Origin: an uncultured Erysipelotrichaceae bacterium
GTDB lineage: Bacteria > Bacillota_I > Bacilli_A > Erysipelotrichales > Coprobacillaceae
Assembly: GCA_900544435.1 (NCBI GenBank)
Contig: UQVG01000010.1
Coordinates: forward strand, 1 to 18,208
Reading direction: 5' to 3'
Length of the DNA stretch: 18,208 bases
Each line of letters starts with the position of its first letter. The stretch's first letter is position 1. The notes below the pieces were generated by a model that saw only the letters and a list, made by a program, of their open reading frames with translations, had not been told where the DNA came from and did no database searches. Of this stretch, positions 1 to 7,267 are shown piece by piece. The translations under genes and the position numbers were made by a program.

Positions 1-716
1 CTTCTGCCATTCTTTCCATTCCTTCACACATATCTATTTCATCTCCTTCTGGTAAATCTCTAATTAAATCTAAGCTTCCTGTAATGATAGCTGCATAAAT
101 AAAGTTATCTCTATTCATCTTTACTTTTCGATGCAATCCTTCATAGTTCCCTTTATACATCTCTTGGATGGCTTCTATAAAATATCTTGTTTGTTCATCT
201 TTGATCTTACTGGTATCTATTTCTTTAACATCTACTAAATAGATTTTCCAATCATTAAAGTAGGGGTTTAATTCTTCTGGTATATCAAAATAATTATTTA
301 GTTTTACTGGGGCATTCCATTTCTTATCTCCCGTATAAAAAACGATCATAACTTGAGGAACTAATCTTTTGTTCTTTTTGTTTTTTAACTGTTTTAAATA
401 CTCCAACATTTCATAGATTCCACATCGAATTACCATTTCAAAATCAATCGTACTTTGATGTTCAATACTCAAGAGACAATAGACACCATTGATATCCGTT
501 TTTTACGACAATGTCCCTTCTTCTTTTTTTATCTTCTGCACTCTTTGTATCATCGATAATAAATGATGTATCATTTTCATAACGTACAAGTCTTTCAGGA
601 TGAATGACTTGTTTGCCATCAAACAAGATGGCATTATATAAAGATGCAAAATGAGTATCATTGCTAAGGAAAGTACGACAGGCACTATCGGGTGTTAATT
701 TATTTGTTAGTATCAA
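1..716 (-). pseudogene. Rpn-family PD-(D/E)XK nuclease/putative transposase, frameshifted and 3'-truncated by window edge
   Basis: This is a member of the recombination-promoting nuclease (Rpn, Transposase_31-like) family, DNA endonucleases linked to recA-independent recombination and mobile DNA. Reading begins at a TTG (716-714) behind an AGGT ribosome site; the N-terminus LTPDSACRTFLSNDTHFASL and then AILFDGKQVIHPE are typical of the family. The catalytic Asp is in RRRDIVV. After VVK the frame is lost: one extra base in the T6 run at 499-504 sends translation to a stop at 462. Removing one T restores an open frame to base 1, with the ExQ catalytic motif in LLSIEHQSTIDF and the family's conserved DLPEGDEIDMCE near the edge. 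The unshifted product (84 residues) lacks ExQ and should be inactive. It could be a true pseudogene, a homopolymer sequencing error, or a site of slippage. Identification is firm; inactivation is not. Confidence 0.8.
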
Positions 717-780
717 TTATTATTACCTGCTTTCTTATTGATTTGAGGTAACTTATCTAGATTTGTTACAAATAAATTGT

Positions 781-809
781 ATCATATGTCCTTCTCTATT
801 TCGTCTCAA
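781..809 (-). promoter_or_regulatory. Promoter of the Rpn-family gene
   Basis: On the minus strand a -35 TTGAGA (809-804) is followed after 17 bp by a -10 TATGAT (786-781). This predicts a start near 774 and a leader of roughly 58 nt before the TTG codon. The match to sigma-A consensus is good, but it was read by eye and the region is AT-rich. Confidence 0.5.
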
Positions 810-843
810 ATTTGTTTCATATTTATCTCAGTTTTGTCTCAAA
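804..843 (-). repeat. Four degenerate TGAGAC-like repeats, about one helical turn apart
   Basis: On the minus strand the hexamers TGAGAC, TGAGAT, TGAAAC and TGAGAC recur at intervals of about 10-12 bp. The last lies in the -35 of the Rpn promoter. Helical phasing would suit cooperative binding of a regulator, or the set may be chance in AT-rich DNA. Confidence 0.35.
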
Positions 844-897
844 CTTAATTCACAAATACTTCTTTTCTGTTATTATTATATACTTTCTTTTATTTTA

Positions 898-924
898 ATT
901 CATTGGACAGATTGTCCAATGAAT
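898..924. repeat. Perfect inverted repeat, 12-bp arms and 3-bp spacer
   Basis: ATTCATTGGACA (898-909), GAT, then its exact reverse complement (913-924). Neither side has a U-rich tail, so it is not a normal intrinsic terminator. It lies between the luxR-type gene's terminator and the Rpn promoter. It could be an operator dyad or a remnant of mobile DNA. Confidence 0.7.
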
Positions 925-943
925 CACTATTCATAAATACAAT

Positions 944-976
944 AAAAGCCTGTCAACAAATTATTTTGTCAACAGG
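944..976 (-). terminator. Intrinsic terminator of the membrane LuxR gene
   Basis: In the minus-strand RNA CCUGUUGACAAA (976-965) pairs with UUUGUUGACAGG (960-949) through 12 pairs, two of them G-U, around an AUAA loop, followed by CUUUU. It starts 12 bases after the stop codon at 988-990. The pairing is clean only in minus-strand RNA, which fixes its direction. Confidence 0.8.
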
Positions 977-987
977 TTAAAATATCT

Positions 988-2370
988 TTAAAAAGTATCT
1001 TTATTGTAAATATTAAGTAGTCCTATCCGTGATTTAACACCAGTTTTTTTATAAATAGAAGAAATATATCTTTCTAATGTTCGTTTTGAAACATACATAT
1101 TATTAGCAATATCTTGGACACTATCTTCTGTTGAAGTAAGATATTCAAAGACTTCAATTTCTCTAGGAGTAAAAGTATACTGCTCTTTGATTTTTAGCAA
1201 CTTCTCTTCTTTTGAAAATAAAGCTATTTTACTTTCACCTAATTTTTCAATCAAAACTTTTCTTTGTAAACTATATGTAGATGCAATAATAGTAACTATG
1301 ACAAATAAACAAATAACTAAAACAACAACAATTAAATTTCCTTGTGAATTAATCAAAACCAATGAACTTCTAGATAAGATTACCGCTGCTAGATTATTCA
1401 CAGCTCTTCCTAGCCCTGCCCACAAATCAGGAAATTTCATATAACTAGCAATCTCCATAAAACTCGCAGTAAAAAAGACAACGAAGAATCCAGATGTCAT
1501 ATAAAAAATAAGCAAACCTATTAAAAGTGACTCTGAATACTTTAAAACAATAATACAAATTGTTGATAATAACATGACACAATACATAATCATGCTCATA
1601 AATCTACGATCTTTAAAATCAAAAATAATTCCACCAAGTAAGCCACTTAACGCTAACAAAACACGTGGGAATTCTTCTATGTTTACTTCCCCTGTAGCAT
1701 GTAAAAGTGTTACTGCATTATCAAGAGTACTAAAAACACATGACATCATAAAAACAAGTAAAATCAATAACCCACCACATATTTGTCTTTCTTTTTTGAC
1801 CTTTGAAACATCTAAATGATGATTTAAGGTATTAGGAATTGTTGTGAGTATAAACATTAAAATACCCATAAATATATCTAAAACAATATTTTCTATAAAT
1901 GGTAAAGAAACAAAATTATTATTTATAAATTGCAAAATAATACCAATCATATAAGAGATTCCTACACATCTAGCAAGATACTTTTGATCAGGAAGTATAC
2001 ATATGGCTTTATAGGAAGTAACACCACCTAATCCTCCTAAAAAAAGAAATAAAATAAGTCCTGTTATAAGTGTAATCAAGTAAGTAGGATGTAAATAGAT
2101 AATTGTAATTAAAGCAACAATAATTATTGCACTTATACCTATACATATACGGCGAGATAATCCTTTAAAATAACGATTATATACGGGATATAAAACAAAC
2201 CCTAGACAACTCGTTCCTAAGACATAATTTTGTGATAAAACAACTGTATTTTCAGACACTAAAAGAGAAATCATATCTACAAACAAATACTCTATCCCCA
2301 AAAAGATGAATGTAAAAATAGCCATCAACATAATTACTTTTATGTAATTTATTTTTTCTTCAGCTTTCAT
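988..2370 (-). CDS. Polytopic membrane protein with C-terminal LuxR-type HTH (membrane-bound transcriptional regulator)
   Basis: The 460-residue product has about 12 hydrophobic segments from residue 13 to about 370, an MFS-like arrangement, then a charged linker (about 371-399) and a cytoplasmic LuxR/FixJ helix-turn-helix (about 400-460): FTPREIEVFEYL, DIANNMYVSKRTLERY and KKTGVKSRIGL. No receiver or PAS domain is present, so the membrane part is the probable sensor. From memory, such membrane LuxR proteins are abundant in Eggerthella-type gut Actinobacteria near reductase genes and less often noted in Firmicutes. The ATG at 2370 has GGGGATG upstream. The gene follows the GntR gene in the same direction but is separated by a terminator and has its own promoter and terminator. 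Ligand and targets are unknown. An ordinary MFS transporter is unlikely because of the complete HTH. Confidence 0.85.
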   Translation of the reverse strand: MKAEEKINYIKVIMLMAIFTFIFLGIEYLFVDMISLLVSENTVVLSQNYVLGTSCLGFVLYPVYNRYFKGLSRRICIGISAIIIVALITIIYLHPTYLITLITGLILFLFLGGLGGVTSYKAICILPDQKYLARCVGISYMIGIILQFINNNFVSLPFIENIVLDIFMGILMFILTTIPNTLNHHLDVSKVKKERQICGGLLILLVFMMSCVFSTLDNAVTLLHATGEVNIEEFPRVLLALSGLLGGIIFDFKDRRFMSMIMYCVMLLSTICIIVLKYSESLLIGLLIFYMTSGFFVVFFTASFMEIASYMKFPDLWAGLGRAVNNLAAVILSRSSLVLINSQGNLIVVVLVICLFVIVTIIASTYSLQRKVLIEKLGESKIALFSKEEKLLKIKEQYTFTPREIEVFEYLTSTEDSVQDIANNMYVSKRTLERYISSIYKKTGVKSRIGLLNIYNKDTF

Positions 2371-2390
2371 AATTTCATCCCCTTTTTTTA

Positions 2391-2431
2391 ATATTAATGA
2401 AAATAAAATGTTAAATCAAGTTTATATAAAC
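2391..2431 (-). promoter_or_regulatory. Promoter of the membrane LuxR gene with adjoining palindrome
   Basis: On the minus strand -35 TTGATT (2419-2414), a 17-bp spacer and -10 TAATAT (2396-2391) lie just upstream of the ATG at 2370. Directly upstream of the -35 is a perfect palindrome GTTTATATAAAC (2420-2431), a position often used by LuxR-type activators, so autoregulation is possible. The palindrome also forms the distal part of the preceding terminator's U-rich tail. Confidence 0.5.
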
Positions 2432-2455
2432 AAAAACACAAGAATTAATCTTGTG
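2432..2455 (-). terminator. Intrinsic terminator of the acn-icd-gntR operon
   Basis: In minus-strand RNA CACAAGA (2455-2449) pairs with UCUUGUG (2443-2437) over a 5-nt loop and is followed by UUUUUGUUU. The hairpin begins inside the last codons of the GntR gene and its loop contains the stop codon. This separates the operon from the LuxR gene downstream. Confidence 0.75.
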
Positions 2456-3128
2456 CTTCATCTTTATCATCATAGTAATTTCTTACCAATGATTGTGTTT
2501 TTCTAATATGTTTTTCTACATTTGCTTTTGCAAGTGCTTTATCTTTCTTTACAATCGCTTCATAAATTTCTTTATGTTCTTGTGCTGCTTCAATTAAACG
2601 ATTTGGTTGTTTAATTGAATGTCTGGAAGTAACATGAATATAATAGTTAATATCTGACAATAATTGTTCAAAATATTGTGAATGAGTTGCTCTATAAATA
2701 GCTTCATGGAAATCAATGTTTACTTCTGTAAATCTTTCTTGATCATTTTTTTCAGCATAGAATTCTAATAAATCATAGATTTCTTTAATTCTATCTAATT
2801 CTTCTTGAGTAATACGATCAATAGCAAGTTGTACAGATAAACTTTCTAAAACAACACGAATTTCTAACATATCATCAATATCTCTTGATGAAAAACCTAA
2901 TACATAAACTCCTTTATTAGGAATACTTTTAACTAATCCTTCTAACTCTAATTGTTTTAAAGCTTCTCTAATAGGTGTTCTAGAAATATTTAGTTCTTTA
3001 GAAAGAACAACTTCATTTAATTTTTGTCCTTTTTCATATTCTTCATTTAAAATCTTATCTCTTAAAATACAAAAGATACGATGTCCTAAGGAACCATGTC
3101 CTGCATTTTCTAAAATATTTTTTTTCAT
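2445..3128 (-). CDS. GntR-family (FadR/FCD subfamily) transcriptional regulator
   Basis: A 227-residue repressor-type protein. The winged HTH is at about residues 12-76, with KLNEVVLSKELNISRTPIRE and LEGLVKSIPNKGVYV. The FCD effector domain follows, with the usual metal-site positions filled by N137, H141 (NIDFHEAIYR), H185 (EHKEIYEAI) and H207 (EKHIRKT). FCD domains commonly bind small carboxylates through a metal ion, so citrate, isocitrate or 2-oxoglutarate are natural candidates given the neighbours; this is inference. The gene starts 1 base after the isocitrate dehydrogenase stop codon with only a weak ribosome site (AGG), suggesting translational coupling. It is the last gene of the operon. 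The TTGTATACAA palindromes at 6065, 6158 and 12875 are its likely operators, giving autoregulation. Length and domain order are normal. Confidence 0.92.
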   Translation of the reverse strand: MKKNILENAGHGSLGHRIFCILRDKILNEEYEKGQKLNEVVLSKELNISRTPIREALKQLELEGLVKSIPNKGVYVLGFSSRDIDDMLEIRVVLESLSVQLAIDRITQEELDRIKEIYDLLEFYAEKNDQERFTEVNIDFHEAIYRATHSQYFEQLLSDINYYIHVTSRHSIKQPNRLIEAAQEHKEIYEAIVKKDKALAKANVEKHIRKTQSLVRNYYDDKDEAQD

Positions 3129-3129
3129 A

Positions 3130-4122
3130 CTATAACCTATCTATAATTGCTTGCGTGAATTCCTTTGTAGAAGCATGTCCACCAATATCACGCGTTACAA
3201 TTTTTCCCTCTTCTACGACTTTTGAAAGTGCATCACGTAGTCTATTTGCTTGATCATTTTGTCCTAAGGCTTCTAACATTAAAGCAAACGCTAAAAGAAG
3301 AGCACTTGGATTGGCAATGCCTTGTCCTGCAATATCAGGAGCACTACCATGAACAGCTTCATAAATACGGTATTCATCTCCAATATTTCCACTAGGAGCA
3401 AATCCTAAACCACCTACTAAACCTGCACATAAATCAGAAACAATATCTCCATATAAATTAGGAGCCACTAAAACATCAAATGTTTCTGGTCTTAAAACAA
3501 GTTGCATACACATATTATCTATGATAACTTCTTGTTTTTCGATTTCTGGATAATCTTTACCTACATTTCTAAAACATTCTAAGAATAATCCATCTGTAAA
3601 TTTCATAATATTTGCTTTATGAATGGCTGTGACTTTTTTTCTACCATTTGCCTTAGCATATTCAAAAGCATAACGACAAATTTTTTCACTTGCTTCTCTA
3701 GTAATTAATTTAATACCATGAGCAACATCATCACCCACCATATATTCAATTCCTTTATAAAGATCTTCCGTATTTTCACGAATCATGACTAAATCAATAT
3801 TTTCATATTTAGAATCAATTCCTTTAAAAGAACGAATTGGTCTTACATTGGCATAAGTTGCAAATTTTTGTCTTAAAGCAACATTGACACTTCTAAAACC
3901 AGTCCCAATAGGTGTTGCTGTTGGACCTTTTAATGCCCATTTATATTCTTTAATAGCATCTACAAGTCCTGGTTCAAAGACTTCTTTTGTTTTAGCGGCA
4001 TATTCTGCACCTGCTTGATATTCTACCCATTCAATATCTAAATTCATGGCTTTTGTAATGTCAACAACACTTTGTGAAATTTCTTTTCCGATTCCATCAC
4101 CTGGAATTAATACTGCTTTCAT
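3130..4122 (-). CDS. icd: Isocitrate dehydrogenase, NAD+-type
   Basis: Oxidative decarboxylation of isocitrate to 2-oxoglutarate in the cytoplasm. The 330-residue length fits the short isocitrate/isopropylmalate dehydrogenase family. GDGIGKE is at 8-14. The isocitrate-binding stretch has S78, N80, R84 and R94 (RSVNVALRQKF, then YANVRP), as in IDH3-type enzymes rather than isopropylmalate dehydrogenase. Y122 lies in ENTEDLYKGIEY, K169 in AIHKANIMK, and metal ligands are expected at D202, D226 and D230. In HGSAPDIAG, D263-I264 occupy the positions of the NADP-selecting Lys-Tyr of E. coli Icd, which points to NAD+. The ATG overlaps the aconitase stop codon by one base (TAATG), with a near-perfect AGGAGGTGA ribosome site inside the end of aconitase. 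It is the middle gene of the acn-icd-gntR operon. No citrate synthase is in the window. Confidence 0.92.
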   Translation of the reverse strand: MKAVLIPGDGIGKEISQSVVDITKAMNLDIEWVEYQAGAEYAAKTKEVFEPGLVDAIKEYKWALKGPTATPIGTGFRSVNVALRQKFATYANVRPIRSFKGIDSKYENIDLVMIRENTEDLYKGIEYMVGDDVAHGIKLITREASEKICRYAFEYAKANGRKKVTAIHKANIMKFTDGLFLECFRNVGKDYPEIEKQEVIIDNMCMQLVLRPETFDVLVAPNLYGDIVSDLCAGLVGGLGFAPSGNIGDEYRIYEAVHGSAPDIAGQGIANPSALLLAFALMLEALGQNDQANRLRDALSKVVEEGKIVTRDIGGHASTKEFTQAIIDRL

Positions 4123-6041
4123 TAAAAGTCACCTCCTAATTCTTTAATTGCATTTAATAGACCACCATATTGAATCATTGTTTTTTCTCTTGGTGATAAT
4201 TTTAATTTTGCGGTAATTGTTTGATTATTTGTTTTATTGATAACAGTAATATCTTTATTGTTTTCAACACTATCTAATAAATTAATTAATTCATATTCAT
4301 CTTGATCATTAAAGAAATCGTAATCTTTTTGATCAATAACAAGTGGTAAAATACCATTATTAATTAAGTTTGAACGATGAATTCTTGCAAATGAAATAGC
4401 AAAAATTGCTTTGATCTTTAAATAATTAGGAACAAGGGCTGCATGTTCACGTGAAGAACCTTGACCATAGTTATCTCCACCAACAATAAATCCTCCACCA
4501 TTTTCAATACATCTGTTATAGAATTGATCATCTACTTTACAGAAAGAGAATTTAGCAAGATATGGAACATTACTTCTATATGGAAGCAATTTAGAATCAG
4601 ATGGCACAATATGGTCTGTAGAAATATTATCTCCTACTTTTAAACATACTTTACCTTTAAATGTATCTGGTAATTTATCTCCACGAGGAACTGGTTTAAT
4701 ATTTGGTCCCATATAAACTTCATTTTGAGGATCATATTCATCAATAAAGAAATTCTTATTCTTCACAAATGGTGTATTTTCAATATCATCTAAATACATA
4801 TCATCTTCAAATTCATCTGTTAAATAACCTTTAATTGCACTTAAAGCAGCAACTTCAGGAGATACTAGATAAACACTGGCGTCATTTGTTCCTGAACGTC
4901 CTTTAAAGTTACGGTTGATAGTTCTAAGTGAAACACCTTTAGAAAGAGGTGCTTGCCCCATACCAATGCATGGTCCACAACCACATTCAAGAATTCTGGC
5001 ACCAGAAGCAATCATGTCTGCTAAAGCTCCACATTTAGAAAGCATTGCTAGAATACTAGAAGAACCTGGAGCAATAACAAGTGATACATGTGTTGCAACT
5101 CTTCTTCCTTTTAAAATTTTAGCTGCTTTTAACATATCTGGAAGTGATGAGTTTGTACATGAACCAATCACTACTTGATTGATTTTCATTCCTCTTAATT
5201 CACTTACTGGTACAACTGCATCTGGACTATGTGGTTTAGCAGTTAATGGTACTAATTTTGATAAATCAACTGTGATTTCTTCATCATATGTAGCATCTTC
5301 ATCTGCTTTTAATTCAACATAATCTTCTTCTCTTCCTTGTTGAATTAAGTATTCTTTAGTAATTTCATCTGTTGGAAAAACAGAAGTCGTTGCCCCTAAT
5401 TCAGCCCCCATATTACAAATAGTTGCACGATCTGTTAATGATAATTCTTTTAAACCTTCTCCAGTGTATTCAATAATCTTATTAACTCCACCTTTGACAG
5501 ATAATTGTTGTAAAATATATAAAATAACATCTTTAGCCGAAGCCCATTTTGCTTTTTTACCCACTAAATTTACTTTAACAACACTTGGACATTGTAAATA
5601 ATATGTACCTGTTGCCATTGCTACAGCAACATCTAATCCTCCTGCCCCAATAGCAATCATTCCCATGGCACCACATGTTGGTGTATGTGAATCTGATCCT
5701 ACTAATGTTTTACCAGGTTTTGCAAAGTTTTCTAATTGCAATTGGTGGCAAACACCATTTCCTGGTTTAGAAAAAGTAATTCCATGTTTTTTAGCTACAC
5801 TACGAATAAATTCATGATCATCCATGTTTTCAAATCCTGTTTGTAACATATTATGATCAATATAAGCAACTGCCTTTTCGACAGCCACATGTTCAATTCC
5901 CATTGCCTCTAATTGTAAATAAGCCATTGTCCCTGTTGAATCTTGAGTTAATGTTTGATCAATTTGAATCCCTATTTGTTGACCAGCTACTAATTCACCA
6001 CTTTTAAGTTTAGAACTTAAAATCTTATACGCTAAATTCAT
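4122..6041 (-). CDS. acn: Aconitate hydratase (aconitase), single-chain 'Aquifex-type'
   Basis: Converts citrate to isocitrate through cis-aconitate in the cytoplasm, using a [4Fe-4S] cluster. The 639-residue chain is shorter than AcnA (about 890) and resembles the putative Aquifex-type subfamily in which catalytic and swivel domains are fused. Cluster ligands are C295 (VIGSCTNSS), C355 and C358 (ECGCGPCIGMG). GSDSHTPTCGAMG is at about 115-127. The C-terminal swivel domain has GDNYGQGSSREH (about 522-533) and FARIHRSNLINNGILPL (about 551-567). A large subunit of isopropylmalate isomerase is excluded by the fused swivel domain and by the isocitrate-type dehydrogenase beside it. It is the first gene of the acn-icd-gntR operon, with AAGGGGG about 10 bases before the ATG at 6041, and is probably controlled by the operator at 6065-6076. 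Confidence 0.93.
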   Translation of the reverse strand: MNLAYKILSSKLKSGELVAGQQIGIQIDQTLTQDSTGTMAYLQLEAMGIEHVAVEKAVAYIDHNMLQTGFENMDDHEFIRSVAKKHGITFSKPGNGVCHQLQLENFAKPGKTLVGSDSHTPTCGAMGMIAIGAGGLDVAVAMATGTYYLQCPSVVKVNLVGKKAKWASAKDVILYILQQLSVKGGVNKIIEYTGEGLKELSLTDRATICNMGAELGATTSVFPTDEITKEYLIQQGREEDYVELKADEDATYDEEITVDLSKLVPLTAKPHSPDAVVPVSELRGMKINQVVIGSCTNSSLPDMLKAAKILKGRRVATHVSLVIAPGSSSILAMLSKCGALADMIASGARILECGCGPCIGMGQAPLSKGVSLRTINRNFKGRSGTNDASVYLVSPEVAALSAIKGYLTDEFEDDMYLDDIENTPFVKNKNFFIDEYDPQNEVYMGPNIKPVPRGDKLPDTFKGKVCLKVGDNISTDHIVPSDSKLLPYRSNVPYLAKFSFCKVDDQFYNRCIENGGGFIVGGDNYGQGSSREHAALVPNYLKIKAIFAISFARIHRSNLINNGILPLVIDQKDYDFFNDQDEYELINLLDSVENNKDITVINKTNNQTITAKLKLSPREKTMIQYGGLLNAIKELGGDF

Positions 6042-6064
6042 TATTCTACGTCCCCCTTATTACG

Positions 6065-6076
6065 ATTGTATACAAT
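6065..6076. promoter_or_regulatory. Candidate GntR operator 1 (ATTGTATACAAT)
   Basis: A perfect 12-bp palindrome that overlaps the end of the acn -10 and covers the predicted start, an arrangement that would block RNA polymerase. The core TTGTATACAA has the length and symmetry usual for FadR/FCD-type sites. Assignment to the GntR of this operon is inferred from proximity and recurrence. Confidence 0.65.
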
Positions 6077-6103
6077 TATACATTCCGTATGTATTATTGT
6101 AAA
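6075..6103 (-). promoter_or_regulatory. Promoter of the acn-icd-gntR operon
   Basis: On the minus strand -35 TTTACA (6103-6098), a 17-bp spacer and a perfect -10 TATAAT (6080-6075). The start should fall near 6068, leaving a leader of about 27 nt. The operator palindrome shares the last two bases of the -10. A second dyad, ATGTATT at 6089-6095 with AATACAT at 6102-6108, overlaps the -35 and could be another protein site. Confidence 0.7.
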
Positions 6104-6157
6104 TACATTCTATGCAATTAAAGGGATTTTTTTACGTATATTTCATGAATATTGTAT

Positions 6158-6169
6158 ATTGTATACAGT
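6158..6169. promoter_or_regulatory. Candidate GntR operator 2 (ATTGTATACAGT)
   Basis: Matches operator 1 at 11 of 12 positions, with a further half-like ATTGTATA just before it (6151-6158). It is centred about 93 bp upstream of operator 1, between the acn promoter and the terminator of the peptidase gene. It could act as an auxiliary site for looping. Confidence 0.55.
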
Positions 6170-6181
6170 AATTAATCATTT

Positions 6182-6208
6182 AAAAAGGGAGCAAAAGCTC
6201 CGCTTTTT
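6182..6208 (-). terminator. Intrinsic terminator of the opp-peptidase operon (possibly bidirectional)
   Basis: GGAGC and GCTCC form a stem around a 4-nt loop, extended by A-T pairs with one bulged base, and flanked on both sides by runs of five A or T. It begins 3 bases after the M42 peptidase stop codon at 6212-6214. Confidence 0.75.
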
Positions 6209-6211
6209 CTT

Positions 6212-7252
6212 TTATAAATCTAAGGCATATGCAATCGCAAGTTTTGTTGTATCTACGATTGAATCAATATGACAACGTTCTTTACCATGTGAATTGATAA
6301 CAGCCATACCAAATGCTGCAGCATAAACATTATTACCTGCACGAATTGCAGCATTAGCATCTGTTCCATAATGGAAGAATACATCAACACAATAATTTAA
6401 GTTTGTTTGTTTAGCTTGGTTGATAATTCTTGTAGTAAGTTCTCTATCATATGGTGAATAGTTATCTTTAGCACAGATACTTACCGTTTTTTCATCTGCA
6501 TGATAATCAGGACCAATTAATCCGATATCTAAAGCCACATATTCTTCTACTTCTTCTGGTACATAAGCTCCACCATGTCCAATTTCTTCATAAATTGGGA
6601 AAGCTAATAATGTACGATATTTTGGTTTTAAATTATTTCTTTTGAAGTAAGCCATTACTTCGATTAAAGCAGCAACTGCAGCTTTATCATCAATATAACG
6701 TGATACAACATATCCTGATGGTGTATATTCAAAATGAGGATCTACTGAAATCACATCACCATGATCAATACCTAAAGCCATAACTTCTTCTTTAGAATGA
6801 ACATCTTCATGTAAGATAACTTCCATATGGTCTTCATCTCTTGGCATAGTTCTTGCATCTTCAAATACATGAACTGAGTGAGATTTACAAATAACCATAC
6901 CTCTATATTTACGTCCATCTCTTGTAATAAGAGTAACACCTTCACCTTCCATACTATGATAGTTAACTCCACCTAATTGTCTTACAATTAAATGACCATT
7001 ATCATCAATATGACGAACAATTAAACCAATTGTATCTAAGTGAGCACCCATACATACTGTTTTAGAATTATCTTCACCTTCTAAAGTAATGTAAGCTGTT
7101 CTTTTACGATCATAAGTCACTTCATAACCAAATTCAGCTGCTTTTTTTTCTAATAAAGCCCCAACTTCTTCGTAATAACTTACTGGACTTGGTACATTAA
7201 TAAATTCTTCACATAATTCAACTAATTCTTTTTTGTCAATATTCATTTCCAT
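6212..7252 (-). CDS. M42-family metallo-aminopeptidase (glutamyl aminopeptidase/endoglucanase-like)
   Basis: A cytoplasmic co-catalytic metal aminopeptidase that trims short peptides; M42 enzymes usually form large tetrahedral oligomers. The 346-residue length is standard. The metal and catalytic set is complete: H71 and D73 in GAHLDTIG, D188 in SRYIDDKAA, the general base pair E222-E223 in IYEEIGHGG, D242 in ALDIG and H328 in ERCHIDS. No signal peptide is seen. It lies 15 bases after the OppF gene with AGAGG ahead of the ATG, and is the last gene before the terminator at 6182-6208. The context implies hydrolysis of peptides brought in by the Opp system. Whether it prefers Glu/Asp, Leu or Lys ends cannot be read from the sequence. 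An alternative start at the third codon has a poorer distance from the ribosome site. Confidence 0.92.
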   Translation of the reverse strand: MEMNIDKKELVELCEEFINVPSPVSYYEEVGALLEKKAAEFGYEVTYDRKRTAYITLEGEDNSKTVCMGAHLDTIGLIVRHIDDNGHLIVRQLGGVNYHSMEGEGVTLITRDGRKYRGMVICKSHSVHVFEDARTMPRDEDHMEVILHEDVHSKEEVMALGIDHGDVISVDPHFEYTPSGYVVSRYIDDKAAVAALIEVMAYFKRNNLKPKYRTLLAFPIYEEIGHGGAYVPEEVEEYVALDIGLIGPDYHADEKTVSICAKDNYSPYDRELTTRIINQAKQTNLNYCVDVFFHYGTDANAAIRAGNNVYAAAFGMAVINSHGKERCHIDSIVDTTKLAIAYALDL

Positions 7253-7267
7253 TTTATAATACCTCTT

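Noticed and set aside
497..507. The A-AAA-AAC heptamer (minus strand) as a programmed -1 frameshift site in the Rpn gene
   Set aside because: A -1 slip leads to a frame that stops at once. The rest of the gene is in the +1 (or -2) frame, which this slippery sequence does not favour, and six A is short for transcript slippage.
4915..5178. Plus-strand open frames inside aconitase, the membrane LuxR gene and other minus-strand genes
   Set aside because: They are antisense to strongly conserved coding sequence, lack ribosome sites and show no recognisable motifs.
3130..6041. Leucine or lysine pathway (LeuC/LeuB or homoaconitase/homoisocitrate dehydrogenase)
   Set aside because: The aconitase has its swivel domain fused, and the dehydrogenase has the Ser-x-Asn isocitrate-binding residues; no leuA, leuD or homocitrate synthase is adjacent.
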